A stretch of DNA of 64,000 nucleotides from Aromatoleum bremense (GCF_017894365.1 NZ_CP059467.1:3720001-3784000); one strand, 5' to 3'; positions 16,456 through 25,689 are shown, numbered from the stretch's first letter. Made by a program: numbers and translations. The notes: generated from the sequence alone by a model not told the origin.

Positions 16456-16713
16456 TTCCTCTACAAGAAGCGGGTTGCCCGCCCTGGCGGCGGCAAGAGC
16501 GGCGGTTACCGCACGCTGCTGTCGGCCCGGATCGGTAGCCGCTACGTGTTCCTGCATGGGTTCCCCAAGAGCGACAAGGCGAACATCACGCAGGAGGAGA
16601 AGAAGGCGCTGCAGTTCGCCGGCAAGGTGTTCCTGGAACTGTCCGCCGAGGCTTTGTCGAAGGCGTTGCTGTCGGGCGTGTTATTGGAGGTGCATTGTGA
16701 GCAAGATCATTGA
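16456..16713 (+). pseudogene. RelE-like (DUF1044) toxin lacking its N-terminus
   Basis: The frame reads FLYKKRVARPGGGKSGGYRT, then GSRYVFLHGFPKSDKANITQ and EEKKALQFAGKVFLELS, matching the C-terminal half of DUF1044 RelE-like toxins. The first ~40 residues are missing and replaced by the WecG scrap. Its antitoxin overlaps the 3' end but is split by an IS. Confidence 0.75.
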
Positions 16714-16753
16714 GTCCCTGCGGGGTGACTTGGCCGCGCTTCACAAAGCGGGG

Positions 16754-18135
16754 ATTGAGTCCGTAAACTGCTGTAAATCGAGTGGCAGGTAGCCACCGCT
16801 TCAGTTCGGTACGATGACGTTGTCGAAGCGTTGATCAACCGAAGAAAGGCAGGCGAAGCGATGGCTGGATATGATGTTAGCGTAGGGCGTGATTTGTTGC
16901 CAGGGCTGTTGAGCGGTCAGGACGGGCTGGCGAAACTGGTAGAAGCGGTTCTGAACCAGATACTGGAGGCGCAAGTGACAGAAGCGTTGGGAGCGGAGCG
17001 GCACGAACGCACGGAAGAGCGCGCCGGCTACCGCAACGGCACGCGAGCACGCACGCTCTACACACGGGTGGGGCCGGTGACGCTGCTGGTGCCGCAGACG
17101 CGGGATGGCAGCTTCTCGACAGAGATCTTCAAGCGTTACCAGAGGAGCGAGCAGGCGTTTGTACTGGCGCTGATGGAGATGGTCGTGCAAGGCGTCTCGA
17201 CGCGGAAAGTATCGGCGATCACCGAGGAGCTGTGCGGCACGAGCTTTTCCAAATCGACGGTCAGCGCGCTCTGCGCCGGACTGGACGGACGTGTCGGTGC
17301 CTTCAACGAGCGACGGCTCGAAGGCGATTACCCGTTTGTTCTGGTCGATGCGCTGTTCATCAAGAGCAGGGAAGGCGACCGCGTCGTATCGCGCGCCGCA
17401 CTGGTCGTGTCGGGCATCAGGAGTGACGGCTACCGCGAAATTCTCGGCGTGAAGATCGGCGACACGGAGAGTTTCGCCACTTGGGATGAGACGTTCCGCT
17501 GGCTCAAAGGCCGGGGGTTGAAAGGCGTCATGTTCGTCGTTTCCGACAGCCACGGCGGGCTGACGCAGGCGGTCGCAAAGCATTTTCAGGGGGTGACCTG
17601 GCAGCGCTGCCAGGTGCATCTGATGCGCAACATTCTGGGGAGCTGCAGCGCCAAGATCCGGGCCGACGTGGCGGCGGCAGCCAAACTCGTCTTCCAGGCG
17701 GCGGACATGGCCGAGGCCAAGCGCCGGCTCGCCGAATTCGTCGAGCGCTTCGAGAAAACGGCGGCAAAGGCCGTGGCGTGCATCGAGGAAGGTTTCGCCG
17801 ACGCAATGGCGGTCATGGCGCTGCCAGAGAAATACCGGCGGCGGCTGCGCACGACCAACATGCAGGAGCGGCTCAACGAAGAGATTCGCCGTCGCGAGCG
17901 GGTGATCCGCATCTTCCCCAACGACGAATCCGCCCTGCGCCTGATCGGCGCCCTGTTGGCCGAGCAGAACGAGGTCTGGCAGGAAAGACGATATCTGGAT
18001 ATGGATGAATTCGCGGAGTGGGTCGCCGCCCGCGCCGCCGCCGGCGAGAGCAACAACGTTGTTGCTCTCGCCGGATAAAAACCATTCGTCATCATCCGGG
18101 CTGAAGAGAATTTACAGCAGATTTTGGACTTGACT
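16754..18135 (+). mobile_element. IS256-family insertion sequence
   Basis: The 1,382-bp element is bounded by 9-bp direct repeats AAAGCGGGG (16745-16753 and 18136-18144). It has imperfect inverted ends sharing the GCTGTAAAT core (left GTCCGTAAACTGCTGTAAAT, 16759-16778; right complement 18110-18129). It carries one complete transposase gene. Confidence 0.92.
16861..18078 (+). CDS. IS256-family (mutator) transposase
   Basis: The start is placed at ATG 16861 (MAGYDVSVGRDLLPGLLSGQ); an in-frame TTG lies 30 bp upstream. The ~405-residue protein has the family's N-terminal part (QVTEALGAERHERTEERAGY, YRNGTR) and a DDE core with FVLVDALFIK, VVSDSHGGLTQAV and NEEIRRRERVIRIFPN. The CQVHLMRN motif is diagnostic for mutator-type enzymes. 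No frameshift is seen, so it is probably active. Confidence 0.94.
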   Translation: MAGYDVSVGRDLLPGLLSGQDGLAKLVEAVLNQILEAQVTEALGAERHERTEERAGYRNGTRARTLYTRVGPVTLLVPQTRDGSFSTEIFKRYQRSEQAFVLALMEMVVQGVSTRKVSAITEELCGTSFSKSTVSALCAGLDGRVGAFNERRLEGDYPFVLVDALFIKSREGDRVVSRAALVVSGIRSDGYREILGVKIGDTESFATWDETFRWLKGRGLKGVMFVVSDSHGGLTQAVAKHFQGVTWQRCQVHLMRNILGSCSAKIRADVAAAAKLVFQAADMAEAKRRLAEFVERFEKTAAKAVACIEEGFADAMAVMALPEKYRRRLRTTNMQERLNEEIRRRERVIRIFPNDESALRLIGALLAEQNEVWQERRYLDMDEFAEWVAARAAAGESNNVVALAG

Positions 18136-18412
18136 AAAGCGGGGGCGCTCAGCAAGGTGACGATGCGCGAGTTCGACGCGATCTGCCCGCCGCCGGTGCG
18201 GGAGTTCAGTGCTGCCGATATCAAACGTCTGCGCGAAGCCTTGAAGTTCAGCCAGCCGGTGTTCGCTCTTCATTTGCACACGTCGGCCTCGACAGTGCGC
18301 AAGTGGGAGCAAGGCGAAACCCATCCCACCGGGCCGGCCCTAAAGTTGCTCAACGTCATCGCCGACAAGGGCTTGCAGGCCATCATCTGATGCATCACCT
18401 GCAGCCCTGAAC

Positions 18413-18666
18413 CGAGTGGCATCGGCAAGTACAGCGGCGAGATGGCGCGCTGGCTCACGGACGGTGACCGCGCCGCCCTATTGCCCGGACTGGAAGGTGT
18501 GGCCTTGCTGGGCCCGACCAAGGCGCGGGAAAGGCTCGGCTGGACGCCGGAGATCACCGTGCAGCAGATGTGCGCGGAGATGGTGGCGGAGGACTTGAGG
18601 GTGGCACGGCGGCATGCGTTTCTGAAGGCGCATGGGCACGATGTGCCGGTGGCGGTGGAGAACTGA
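18413..18666 (+). pseudogene. Fused wcaI 5' and gmd 3' fragments
   Basis: The first part (18420-~18505) matches the wcaI-like sequence at 19790-19895 with a short internal deletion. It is then fused in frame to [25 protein letters not shown], the C-terminus of GDP-mannose 4,6-dehydratase (Gmd), ending [11 protein letters not shown]. This is evidence that gmd was once part of the locus. Confidence 0.75.
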
Positions 18667-18698
18667 ACTAGAATCGTCGTAGCAGAAGGAGAAATAGC

Positions 18699-18932
18699 AT
18701 GCACCGCTCCATCCAGGAACTCGGCATCGATCGCCTAAGCGTGGCGGATCGCATCGCGCTTGCCCAGGAGATCTGGGACTCCATTGCGGAATCAGTTCAG
18801 AACACCGCACCCAACGCGGCCGAGATTGCCGAGCTCGACCACCGTCTTTCGGAAGACGAGAACGCCCCTGAATCTGCTATTGACTGGCAGCAGATCCGCT
18901 CGGCCGCCCTTCGCAAATGGTCGCAGAACTGA
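18699..18932 (+). CDS. Addiction-module antitoxin (PF09720-like)
   Basis: The 77-residue protein starts MHRSIQELGIDRLSVADRIA and continues LAQEIWDSIAES, the typical start of the addiction-module component family paired with RelE/ParE toxins. An AGAAGGAGAA ribosome site precedes it. The toxin ATG follows directly after the stop. Confidence 0.87.
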   Translation: MHRSIQELGIDRLSVADRIALAQEIWDSIAESVQNTAPNAAEIAELDHRLSEDENAPESAIDWQQIRSAALRKWSQN

Positions 18933-19226
18933 ATGCACCGAATTCTGTTTCGGCCGCAGGCGCGTGATGAATTTGACGCCGCAGGGGATTGGTACGAACG
19001 CGAGAGCCGCGGTCTCGGCAAAGCGTTTCTCGACGCAGTCGAAACTCAGCTCTCGCGAATCGGGGCCGACCCACTGGCCTATCCCGTGGTTCATCGCGAC
19101 ATCCGCAAGGCCGCGCTGAAGCGCTTTCCTTACTGCATCTATTTCAGGCTGCGTGGCGACGCGATAGTCGTCCTTGCCGTCTTCCACACTGCACGCAATC
19201 CAGCGACCTGGAAACGGCGTAGTTGA
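18933..19226 (+). CDS. ParE/RelE-family toxin
   Basis: The 97-residue protein (MHRILFRPQARDEFDAAGDW) has the ParE-like pattern with YERESRGLGKAFLDAVE, HRDIRKAALKRFPYCIYFRL and VLAVFHTARNPATWKRR. ParE poisons gyrase and RelE cleaves mRNA; which applies here cannot be decided. It forms an intact antitoxin-first pair with the preceding gene. Confidence 0.9.
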   Translation: MHRILFRPQARDEFDAAGDWYERESRGLGKAFLDAVETQLSRIGADPLAYPVVHRDIRKAALKRFPYCIYFRLRGDAIVVLAVFHTARNPATWKRRS

Positions 19227-19272
19227 TGCGAATCTGCCCGCCCGATACCACACGCTCGACACCCGAAAACCC

Positions 19273-19745
19273 ATGACCCCAACGACACCATCCTCGTCGC
19301 CGGCATTGTGGCATGGTCGGCTCGGCCATCGTCCGTCGCCTGCAGGCGCTGGACTACGCCAACATCCTCACCGCCGGCCGTGACACCCTGAACCTGCTCG
19401 ATCAGGCGGCGGTGCAGGCTTATTTCCGCGTCAACAAGATCGATCAGGCCTATCTGGCCGCGGCCAAGGTGGGCGGCATCCATGCCAACAACGCCTACCC
19501 GGCCGAGTTCATCTACGAGAACCTGGTGATCGAGGCCAACGTCGTCCATGCGGCCCATGTGAGCGGCGTGCAGAAGCTGCTGTTCCTGGGTTCGTCGTGC
19601 ATCTATCCCAAGCACGCCGCGCAAGCTGCTCGAGGTGTCGCGCCTGCGGGCGCTGGGCTGGGCGGCCCGCATCGGCCTGGAAGAAGGCCTGCGCGACGTG
19701 TACCGCTGGTATGTCGATAACGTGGAGCAGGCGCGGGCGGCGTAA
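19273..19745 (+). pseudogene. fcl: GDP-L-fucose synthase (fcl/wcaG) remnant
   Basis: Frames read NDTILVAG, then [40 protein letters not shown] and [11 protein letters not shown], matching the N-terminal half of Fcl. After a frame change and a large internal deletion at about 19615 it resumes as [20 protein letters not shown] and ends DNVEQARAA. The catalytic Y-x3-K region is lost. The stop overlaps the wcaI-like start (TAATG), so the original operon order fcl-wcaI is preserved. Confidence 0.85.
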
Positions 19746-20974
19746 TGCGAATCCTGATCTATGGCATCAACTACAGTCCCGAGCTGGCCGGCATCGGCAA
19801 GTACAGCGGCGAGATGGCGCGCTGGCTCACGGACAGGGGCCACGCAGTGCGGGTGGTGACCGCGCCGCCCTATTACCCGGACTGGAAGGTGTGGCCGGCG
19901 TTTGCCGGCTTGCGCTTTGCGACGGCGAACGAAGGCGGCGCACGAGGGCGACGTCGGTGTGCTGCGCTGCCCGCTGTATGTGCCGGCCCAGCCCACGGCG
20001 CTGAAGCGCCTGCTGCATCTGGCGAGCTTTTCGCTGTTGTCGTCGGTGGCCGTGCTGGCGCAGTGGCGCTGGAAGCCGGAACTGGTGGTCCTGGTGGTGC
20101 ACACCCTGTTCTGCGCCCCCCAGACCCTGCTGCTGGCGAAGCTGAGCGGGGCCAAGTCCGTGATGCACGTGCAGGACTACGAGGTGGATGCCCTGTTCGG
20201 CCTTTCGATCGCGAAGGGCTGCCTGGTGTGGTGAAGCGTTTTGCGTATGCCATGGAACGCACGCTGCTGCGCGCCTTCGACCGCGTCTCGACGATTTCCA
20301 GCGGCATGCTCCAGCGGGCCCGGCCGAAAGGCGTGGCGGAAGGCAAGTTGCGCTGCTTACCCAACTGGTCGGAAACGGCGCGCTTTCGCGACGTGGTGCG
20401 CAGCCCCGTGCTGCTGCGGCAGCTGGGCGTGGACCCGGACAAGCGCGTGCTGCTGTATTCCGGGAACATTGGGCTCATTGGCAACCTCGGCAAGGCCTGG
20501 AGACGGTGATCGAGGCGGCCGAATGCCTGCAGCAGCGCGACGACCTGGTCTTCCTGATTGTCGGCGAAGGCGCCGGCAAGCGCAGACTGGTGGAGCTGGC
20601 GCAGCGCAAGGGCTTGCGCAACGTGCACTTCGCGCCCTTGTAGCCCTATGAGGGGCTGCCGGTGCTGCTGGCCTCGGCGGATTGTCACCACCTGGTCATC
20701 CAGAAACGCGGCGCCGCCGACGCGGTGCTGCCCTCCAAGCTGACCAACATCCTCGCCGCGGGCGGCAATGCGGTGATCACCACCGATGCCGACACCACGC
20801 TCGGCGTGCTGTGCACCGAGCATCCCGGCATCGCGGTGCTGGCGTACCGGCTGCGGGTGGCGGATTCGATCATGCTGGCGCTGCCGGAAGCGCAGCACGG
20901 GCGGTATCGCTGGTGGCGGCCGGCGGACATGCGTGAGAGCGCGGCGGTGCATGGGAATGCGCGGGCGTATGTGA
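19745..20974 (+). pseudogene. WcaI-type glycosyltransferase remnant fused to Gmm C-terminus
   Basis: The start MRILIYGINYSPELAGIGKY is intact. Frame changes occur near 19935, 20235 and 20505, and an in-frame TAG at 20641 replaces a CAG present in the copies at 11333 and 22461. Readable blocks include SVMHVQDYEVDALFGLSIAK, KGVAEGKLRCLPNWSETARF, DKRVLLYSGNIG and GKRRLVELAQRKGLRNVHFA. At about 20835 the frame passes into the C-terminus of a Gmm-type hydrolase (LRVADSIMLALPEAQHGRYR). It is the most complete WcaI copy in the region but is inactive. Confidence 0.85.
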
Positions 20975-21079
20975 TGGGCCGTGCGGGGGCGAGTTGTCCT
21001 ATGCTCGGGCGCCACTTGAATGTTGGCCACGATATTCAAATGGGTTAGGCTGCCGCTTTGCTCATTCCGCCGCCCGCCT

Positions 21080-22075
21080 ATGCCCACGCCCCACGATTCC
21101 GGCTACAAGCTGCTGTTTTCCGACCCGCTGATGGTGCGGGACCTCGTCCAGGGTTTTATCGACGACCCTTGGCTGCAAAGGCTCGATTTCTCGACCCTGG
21201 AGCCGGTCAAGGGCCATTACGTCAGCGAAGACCTGCGCGACCGTGCCGAGGATGTGGTGTGGCGCGTGCGCGCCGGCGAGGACTGGCTCTATCTCTACCT
21301 GCTGATCGAGTTCCAGAGCCGCGTCGACCGCTTCATGGCGCTGCGCATGATGGTCTATGTCGGACTGCTGTATCAGGACCTGATCCGCCACCGCCAGCTC
21401 GGGCCTTCCAGGCTGTTGCCGCCGGTGCTGCCGATCGTGCTCTACAACGGCGAACGTCGCTGGCGCGCGCCGGTCACGCTCACCGAGTTGCTGCCCAAGG
21501 TGCCCGCCTTCCTCGCGCCGCTGCAGCCGCAGATGCGCTATGTGCTGATCGACGAGGGGGCGGTGCCCGCCGACACGCTCGCCCGATTGCCGCGCAACCT
21601 GGTCGCGGCGATCTTCCGCCTCGAGCAACCGCAGTCGCCCGAGGAGGTCCAACGCTTCGTCGCCGAGTTCGAGGCCGCCACGCGCGGCGACGAATTCACC
21701 ACCGTGCGCCGGGTGATCGCCATCTGGCTGCGCGCTGCCTTGCTTCGAAACCGCAAATACCCCATCCTGCTGCCCGAGCTGGATGACTTGCAGGAGCTGA
21801 GCATCATGTTGTCGCGACGCATTGAACAATGGGCCGAGGGCTATATCGCCAGCGGCCGCGTAGAGGGTCGGATGGAAGGCCGGATGGAGGGTCGCGCAGA
21901 AGGCGAGGCCCGCGTCCTCGAGCGCCTGCTCACCCGTCGCTTCGGCCCTCTGCCCGCCTGGGCCGAAGCCCGGCTGAGCACGGCGGGGGAAGCAGAACTG
22001 GAGCAGTGGACCGACGCCGTGCTCGACGCCGCCAGCCTCATCGAGGTACTCGGCCCGCTGCCCGCCGATCACTGA
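21080..22075 (+). CDS. Rpn/YhgA-like recombination-promoting nuclease (PD-(D/E)XK)
   Basis: The 331-residue protein starts MPTPHDSGYKLLFSDPLMVR, the YhgA-like/PDDEXK transposase motif. It contains EDWLYLYLLIEFQSRVDRFM, the Glu-x-Gln nuclease core, and PPVLPIVLYNGERRW. The C-terminus has GRVEGRMEGRMEGRAEGEA repeats and a DUF4351-like tail. Rpn proteins nick DNA and stimulate RecA-independent recombination. A ribosome site is not clear. It sits in the most rearranged part of the polysaccharide region. Confidence 0.87.
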   Translation: MPTPHDSGYKLLFSDPLMVRDLVQGFIDDPWLQRLDFSTLEPVKGHYVSEDLRDRAEDVVWRVRAGEDWLYLYLLIEFQSRVDRFMALRMMVYVGLLYQDLIRHRQLGPSRLLPPVLPIVLYNGERRWRAPVTLTELLPKVPAFLAPLQPQMRYVLIDEGAVPADTLARLPRNLVAAIFRLEQPQSPEEVQRFVAEFEAATRGDEFTTVRRVIAIWLRAALLRNRKYPILLPELDDLQELSIMLSRRIEQWAEGYIASGRVEGRMEGRMEGRAEGEARVLERLLTRRFGPLPAWAEARLSTAGEAELEQWTDAVLDAASLIEVLGPLPADH

Positions 22076-22177
22076 GTTGCGCCGCTCCCGTCACGACCGC
22101 CCGGGGATCCCGCCAGGGGCGGTCGTTGTTTTTCTACTCCCGGAAGATCGTGTCCCCGATTTGCCTGCCCGGAAGAG

Positions 22178-22583
22178 GTGGTGAGCCTCACCGCCAGCCG
22201 CGTACAAGCGCTGAACCCCAGCCTGAAGCTGGCCGGTTATCACCACGGCTACTTCTGGAGCGACGAAGCGGGAACGGTTGAGAAGATCCGCGCCAGCGGC
22301 GCGCAGTTGCTGTTCGTCACGATCACCTCGCCGAAGAAGGAAAACTTCATCAACTGCTGGCGTGACCAGCTCGGAGTCACTTTCGTTATGGCCCGCCTCG
22401 CTTTGGTCGAGCTACAAGGACGGGTTGCGCAACGTGCAGTTCGCGCCCTTGCAGCCCTACGAGGGGCTGCCGGTGCTGTTGGCTTCGGCGGCTTGTCACC
22501 TGGTCATCCAGAAACGCGGCGCCGCCGATAAAGACCGCATCCTGGAACGCTTCCTTGCGGACCCGACCGGAACGTGTCAATGA
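22178..22583 (+). pseudogene. WecG-type and WcaI-type fragments
   Basis: The first part (22187-22390) reads LTASRVQALNPSLKLAGYHH, GYFWSDEAGTVEKIRASGAQ, then ITSPKKENFINCWRDQLGV, a WecG/TagA-type piece that loses frame after FVM. The second (22410-22583) reads YKDGLRNVQFAPLQPYEGLP, HLVIQKRGAAD, then KDRILERFLADP, a WcaI-type C-terminus with the central sugar-binding strand deleted. The ~300 bp that follow to the hns start show no convincing gene. Confidence 0.75.
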
Positions 22584-22863
22584 TTTTGAGACACCAAAGG
22601 GTACTAATTTAGTGACGAAGAGAAGGCATGCGACCGATTCGCCTGCGCTTCACCACGCGTCGCAGTCGTCCGATCGCTGCAGCGCTGGGGCTGGAGTGGC
22701 TGTGCCGGTTGATCCAGGGGCATGAAATCCCGGGATGTTTAAGCATCTTCATCATCGGCATATCGCACAGATCCTCGAATCGCTCACATTCAATCACAGC
22801 GGTGGCGCCATTGAAGGCGGTGAACGTGGTCATGGTGGGGTATGCTCGCGCCGGTAAAATATT

Positions 22864-23352
22864 TGCGAACAACACAAACGGAGCAGGCGTAATGAGCACG
22901 TATCAGGAAATCCTCGCGCAGATCGAAGCGCTCAAGCAGCAGGCGGAAGAGATGCGGCAGGCCGAGATTGCCGACGTGATCGCCGATATCCGGCAGAAGA
23001 TCACCGACTACAACCTGAGCGCAGCCGACCTGGGCTTCGGCGCTCCGGCGCGAGCCGAGAAACCGGCGGCGGGCAAGCGCGGAACGGTCAAGGCGAAATA
23101 TCGCAATCCGGCCACCGGCACGAGCTGGTCCGGGCGCGGCGTGATGCCGAAGTGGCTGAAGGCCGAGCTGGATGCGGGCAAGGCGAAGGAGGCGTTTTTG
23201 ATTGCGGATGAAGGGGCGCAAGTCTGATGAATCGCGCTCGGGGCGCGGATCGAATGCAATGAAATCCGGAGCCGGGATTTCGGGGATGTCCGCCGCGGGC
23301 GGGGAACGGGTGTGGAAGGTCGTTGCCTTGGCGATAGTGGTCGCGCTCTTCG
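22864..23352 (+). repeat. Segmental duplication, copy 2 (hns plus 5' end of the vanZ-like gene)
   Basis: This is the partner of 9661-10150. Here the sequence continues naturally from hns into the vanZ-like gene and the ligase, so this is the probable source copy. Confidence 0.85.
22892..23227 (+). CDS. hns: H-NS-family nucleoid protein, copy 2
   Basis: The 111-residue protein is nearly identical to copy 1 (differences such as L-A-Q-I, A-D-V and T-V-K). The same N-terminal coiled coil and the C-terminal KYRNPATGTSWSGRGVMPKW DNA-binding loop are present. It precedes a VanZ-like pseudogene and an O-antigen ligase, probably its original setting. Confidence 0.92.
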   Translation: MSTYQEILAQIEALKQQAEEMRQAEIADVIADIRQKITDYNLSAADLGFGAPARAEKPAAGKRGTVKAKYRNPATGTSWSGRGVMPKWLKAELDAGKAKEAFLIADEGAQV

Positions 23353-23658
23353 CTGGCGGCGGCCACACGCAGGTGGTCGCGGGGCTGATCGTATTGCCGT
23401 GGGACAAGCTGATGCATGCGACCCGCGTTCGGCGTGCTGGCGCTGTCGCTGGTGCGCGGCTTTTCGCTGCCGTTCGTCCGGGCGGGCGTCGCGGCGGCGC
23501 TGTTCGGGGTCGCCGACGAGCTGCATCAGACCACCTTGGCGGGACGCGATCCGAGCGTCGGAGATTGGGTGGCGGACGTGGTCGGGGTGGCGCTGGTGCT
23601 AGCGATGCTGCATTGGCGGCGGCGGGCCTTGCGCGCGCACGGCCCGTTGCTGCGGTGA
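23259..23658 (+). pseudogene. VanZ-like membrane protein, frameshifted
   Basis: The first frame reads GERVWKVVALAIVVALFAGG and WDKLMHATR. The next residues in another frame read FGVLALSLVRGFSLPFVRAG, ADELHQTTLAGRDPSVGDWV and ADVVGV. One extra C in the run near 23421 (GACCCGCG) accounts for the shift. The full product would be a ~130-residue VanZ protein. This may be a real mutation or a sequencing error in a C run. Confidence 0.75.
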
Positions 23659-23722
23659 ACTCCCAGGGCGCAGAAAAATACCGGGCGTTTGCCGGGCATC
23701 GAATAGGGAAGGTTGTGATCGG

Positions 23723-25267
23723 ATGAATGGTTTGACGATGGATGGGGCGGGGCAGCGGTCGGCGGGTTGGGTGGCGTGGGTCGCGGGCTTGATGCTGGTG
23801 TTCGCGCCGCTGGTGCGCGGGGCGAACCGGCCGCTCGCGTTGCTGGCGCTGGAACTGCTGGCGCTGTTGCTGCTGGCGGGCGCGGTGGCGCGGCCGGTAT
23901 TCGTAGAGCGGCTGTCGCGGCCGTTGCTGCTGGCGCTGGCGATGGTGGTCGCGGTGCCGTTGCTGCAGCTCGCGCCGCTGCCGTTCGAATTCGGAGTGAC
24001 GCTGCCGGGCCACGGGGCATATGCCGTCGCGCAGTTGGAAGCGGGGGCTGCGCCGGAGTGGCTTGCGCTGTCGACGGTGCCTTATCTCACCGAGCAGGCG
24101 TTGTGGGCGCTGCTGCCGCCGCTGGCGGTGTTCCTGGTCGTGGTCGGGCTCGATGACACGCAGGTGCGGCGGTTGGTGATGGTGTTTGTCGCGGTCGCGG
24201 TGTTCCAGGCGGTGATGGGCCTGATGCAGTACGGCGCGGGGCCGGAGTCGGCGCTGCGCTTCGGTTACGAATCGTCCGGCGACAGCGCGATCGGTACCTA
24301 TGCGAACCGCGGCCACCTCGCGGGCCTGCTGCTGATGGCGCTGCCGATCGGCCTGGCGCTGCTGGCGTCGACAATCTTTTCGCTGGACGAATCGGCGAGC
24401 CGTCGCCAGCGGCGGGGCGGGGCGCTGCACCGGCTGAAGGCGCTCGTCGGCGGCGAGGGCGAGATGAACCGCACGGCCGTGTATGCGGCGGTGTGCGTCG
24501 CGCTCCTGCTCGGCATCGTGTTCGCGCGCTCGCGCACCGGCATCGCGGTCGGCATGGTCGGCGTGGTGCTGTCGGCGGTGGTGCTGATGCGCAATTTCGG
24601 TGCCGGTTTCGCGACGCGCATGGTCGGCGCGGTGTCGGCGTTCGGGGTCGCGCTGGCGGTGGCGGTCGGGCTCGCACCGGTGTTCGCACGGTTTGCGCAG
24701 GACGCGACGGCGGATGCACGCTGGCCGATCCTTGACGCGACGCTGGAGGCGGCGTCGGCATTCTTCCCGTTCGGCAGCGGCATGGGCACGTTCCCGGCGG
24801 TGATCCGGGCGTTCCATCCGGCTGAGATCGGCGGCGAAGCCTATATCAACCACGCGCACAACGATTTCGCCGAGTGGTGGATGGAAGGCGGCGTGCCGGC
24901 GCTGGGGCTGATGCTGGCGCTGGCGGCGATCTACCTGCTGCGCTGGCGCGCGGTGTGGGCGGTGCGCAACTGGCGGCCGCTGCACATGATGCAGGTCGGC
25001 GCGGGGCTGGGCGTGCTGCTGATCGTGCTGTTCGGGCTGACCGACTACAACCTGCGCATTCCCGCCAACGCGATGTACTTCGCGTTCCTCGCCGCGGTGT
25101 TCTTCCACCCCGGCGAGCCGGAACGGGAGCGCCGGCGCGGGGAGCGTCGCCGGGCTGCGGTTGCGGAACCTGTCGCCGCGCAGGCGACTGCGCACCCCGT
25201 CGTGTCGCCGCAGACCCGGGCAGTGGATGCCGGCATGGGAGCGGGGCGCAATCCGTTTGCGGATTGA
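23723..25267 (+). CDS. O-antigen ligase / polysaccharide polymerase (Wzy_C family)
   Basis: The 514-residue integral membrane protein has about 10-12 hydrophobic segments. The large periplasmic loop ends in FPFGSGMGTFPAVIRAFHPA and YINHAHNDFAEWWMEGGVPA, the H-x3-H-N-D-x7-E pattern typical of the Wzy_C/WaaL family. It joins or polymerises repeat units at the periplasmic face of the inner membrane. It is intact although most transferase genes of the locus are broken. Confidence 0.88.
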   Translation: MNGLTMDGAGQRSAGWVAWVAGLMLVFAPLVRGANRPLALLALELLALLLLAGAVARPVFVERLSRPLLLALAMVVAVPLLQLAPLPFEFGVTLPGHGAYAVAQLEAGAAPEWLALSTVPYLTEQALWALLPPLAVFLVVVGLDDTQVRRLVMVFVAVAVFQAVMGLMQYGAGPESALRFGYESSGDSAIGTYANRGHLAGLLLMALPIGLALLASTIFSLDESASRRQRRGGALHRLKALVGGEGEMNRTAVYAAVCVALLLGIVFARSRTGIAVGMVGVVLSAVVLMRNFGAGFATRMVGAVSAFGVALAVAVGLAPVFARFAQDATADARWPILDATLEAASAFFPFGSGMGTFPAVIRAFHPAEIGGEAYINHAHNDFAEWWMEGGVPALGLMLALAAIYLLRWRAVWAVRNWRPLHMMQVGAGLGVLLIVLFGLTDYNLRIPANAMYFAFLAAVFFHPGEPERERRRGERRRAAVAEPVAAQATAHPVVSPQTRAVDAGMGAGRNPFAD

Positions 25268-25301
25268 GCGTTTCATTCGCCGGTGCTCTCAAGAGTCTTC
25301 C

Positions 25302-25541
25302 ATGTCGACGATACGCTGGAACGTTGCTGTTTCCGCCGAAACAGACCAGGCATTGCGGATGTACCTTGCCAGCCAGGGGGGCGGGCGCAAAGGTGATTTG
25401 TCGCGCTTCATCGAAGAGGCGGTGTGCACCCACATCCTCGAGCTGAGCGCGGAAGAAGCCAAGGCAGCCAATGCCGAAGTAAGTGAATCCGACATCGCGG
25501 CGATGGTGGATGAAGCGCTTGGCTGGGCCAGGGCGCAGTAA
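25302..25541 (+). CDS. Ribbon-helix-helix antitoxin-like protein
   Basis: The 79-residue protein (MSTIRWNVAVSAETDQALRM) has an N-terminal RHH fold with YLASQGGGRKGDLSRFIEEA and a C-terminal acidic tail, typical of antitoxins paired with PIN toxins. Its stop overlaps the ATG of a PIN-like fragment (TAATG), but that toxin is destroyed, leaving an orphan antitoxin. Confidence 0.82.
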   Translation: MSTIRWNVAVSAETDQALRMYLASQGGGRKGDLSRFIEEAVCTHILELSAEEAKAANAEVSESDIAAMVDEALGWARAQ

Positions 25542-25689
25542 TGCGCGTGGTGCTGGACACCAATAGCAAGTTGCCTGGCAGGTGCACGGGACGGACTACC
25601 TGACTCCAGGCGAAGCATTCGGGATCTACGAGGCATTGCTGAAGGTGCTGGACAGAGCGCCCGAGGTTGCGCTGGCCGCCTTGCATTGA
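25541..25689 (+). pseudogene. PIN-toxin scrap joined to XRE-antitoxin tail
   Basis: ATG 25541 gives MRVVLDTNSKLPG, the first strand of a PIN nuclease with its first catalytic Asp, then a stop. A second frame reads [31 protein letters not shown]: the first part may be the PIN C-terminus, and the last 18 residues nearly match the tail of the BrnT-linked antitoxin at 5558-5611. It is a junction of two broken TA modules. Confidence 0.65.

Larger units (their letters stand above)
16697..18390 (+). pseudogene. XRE antitoxin gene interrupted by the IS256-family element
   Basis: The N-terminal part (GTG 16697, SKIIESLRGDLAALHKAG) ends at the IS and the C-terminal part resumes at 18136 (KAGALSKVTMREFDAICPPP) and ends at 18390. 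Removing the element and one 9-bp AAAGCGGGG copy restores an unbroken ~100-codon frame with a C-terminal HTH (SQPVFALHLHTSASTVRKWE). This pairs with the truncated RelE-like toxin upstream. Confidence 0.9.

Noticed and set aside
22609..22836. Minus-strand frame starting MTTFTAFNGATAVIECERFE upstream of hns copy 2
   Set aside because: The first ~35 residues look natural, but the rest is Arg/Ser-rich and there is no recognisable family or partner. Left out as a gene.
22790..25276. Long minus-strand open frame opposite the hns/O-antigen ligase
   Set aside because: Arg/His/Gln repeats without motifs, antisense to the H-NS and Wzy_C genes.
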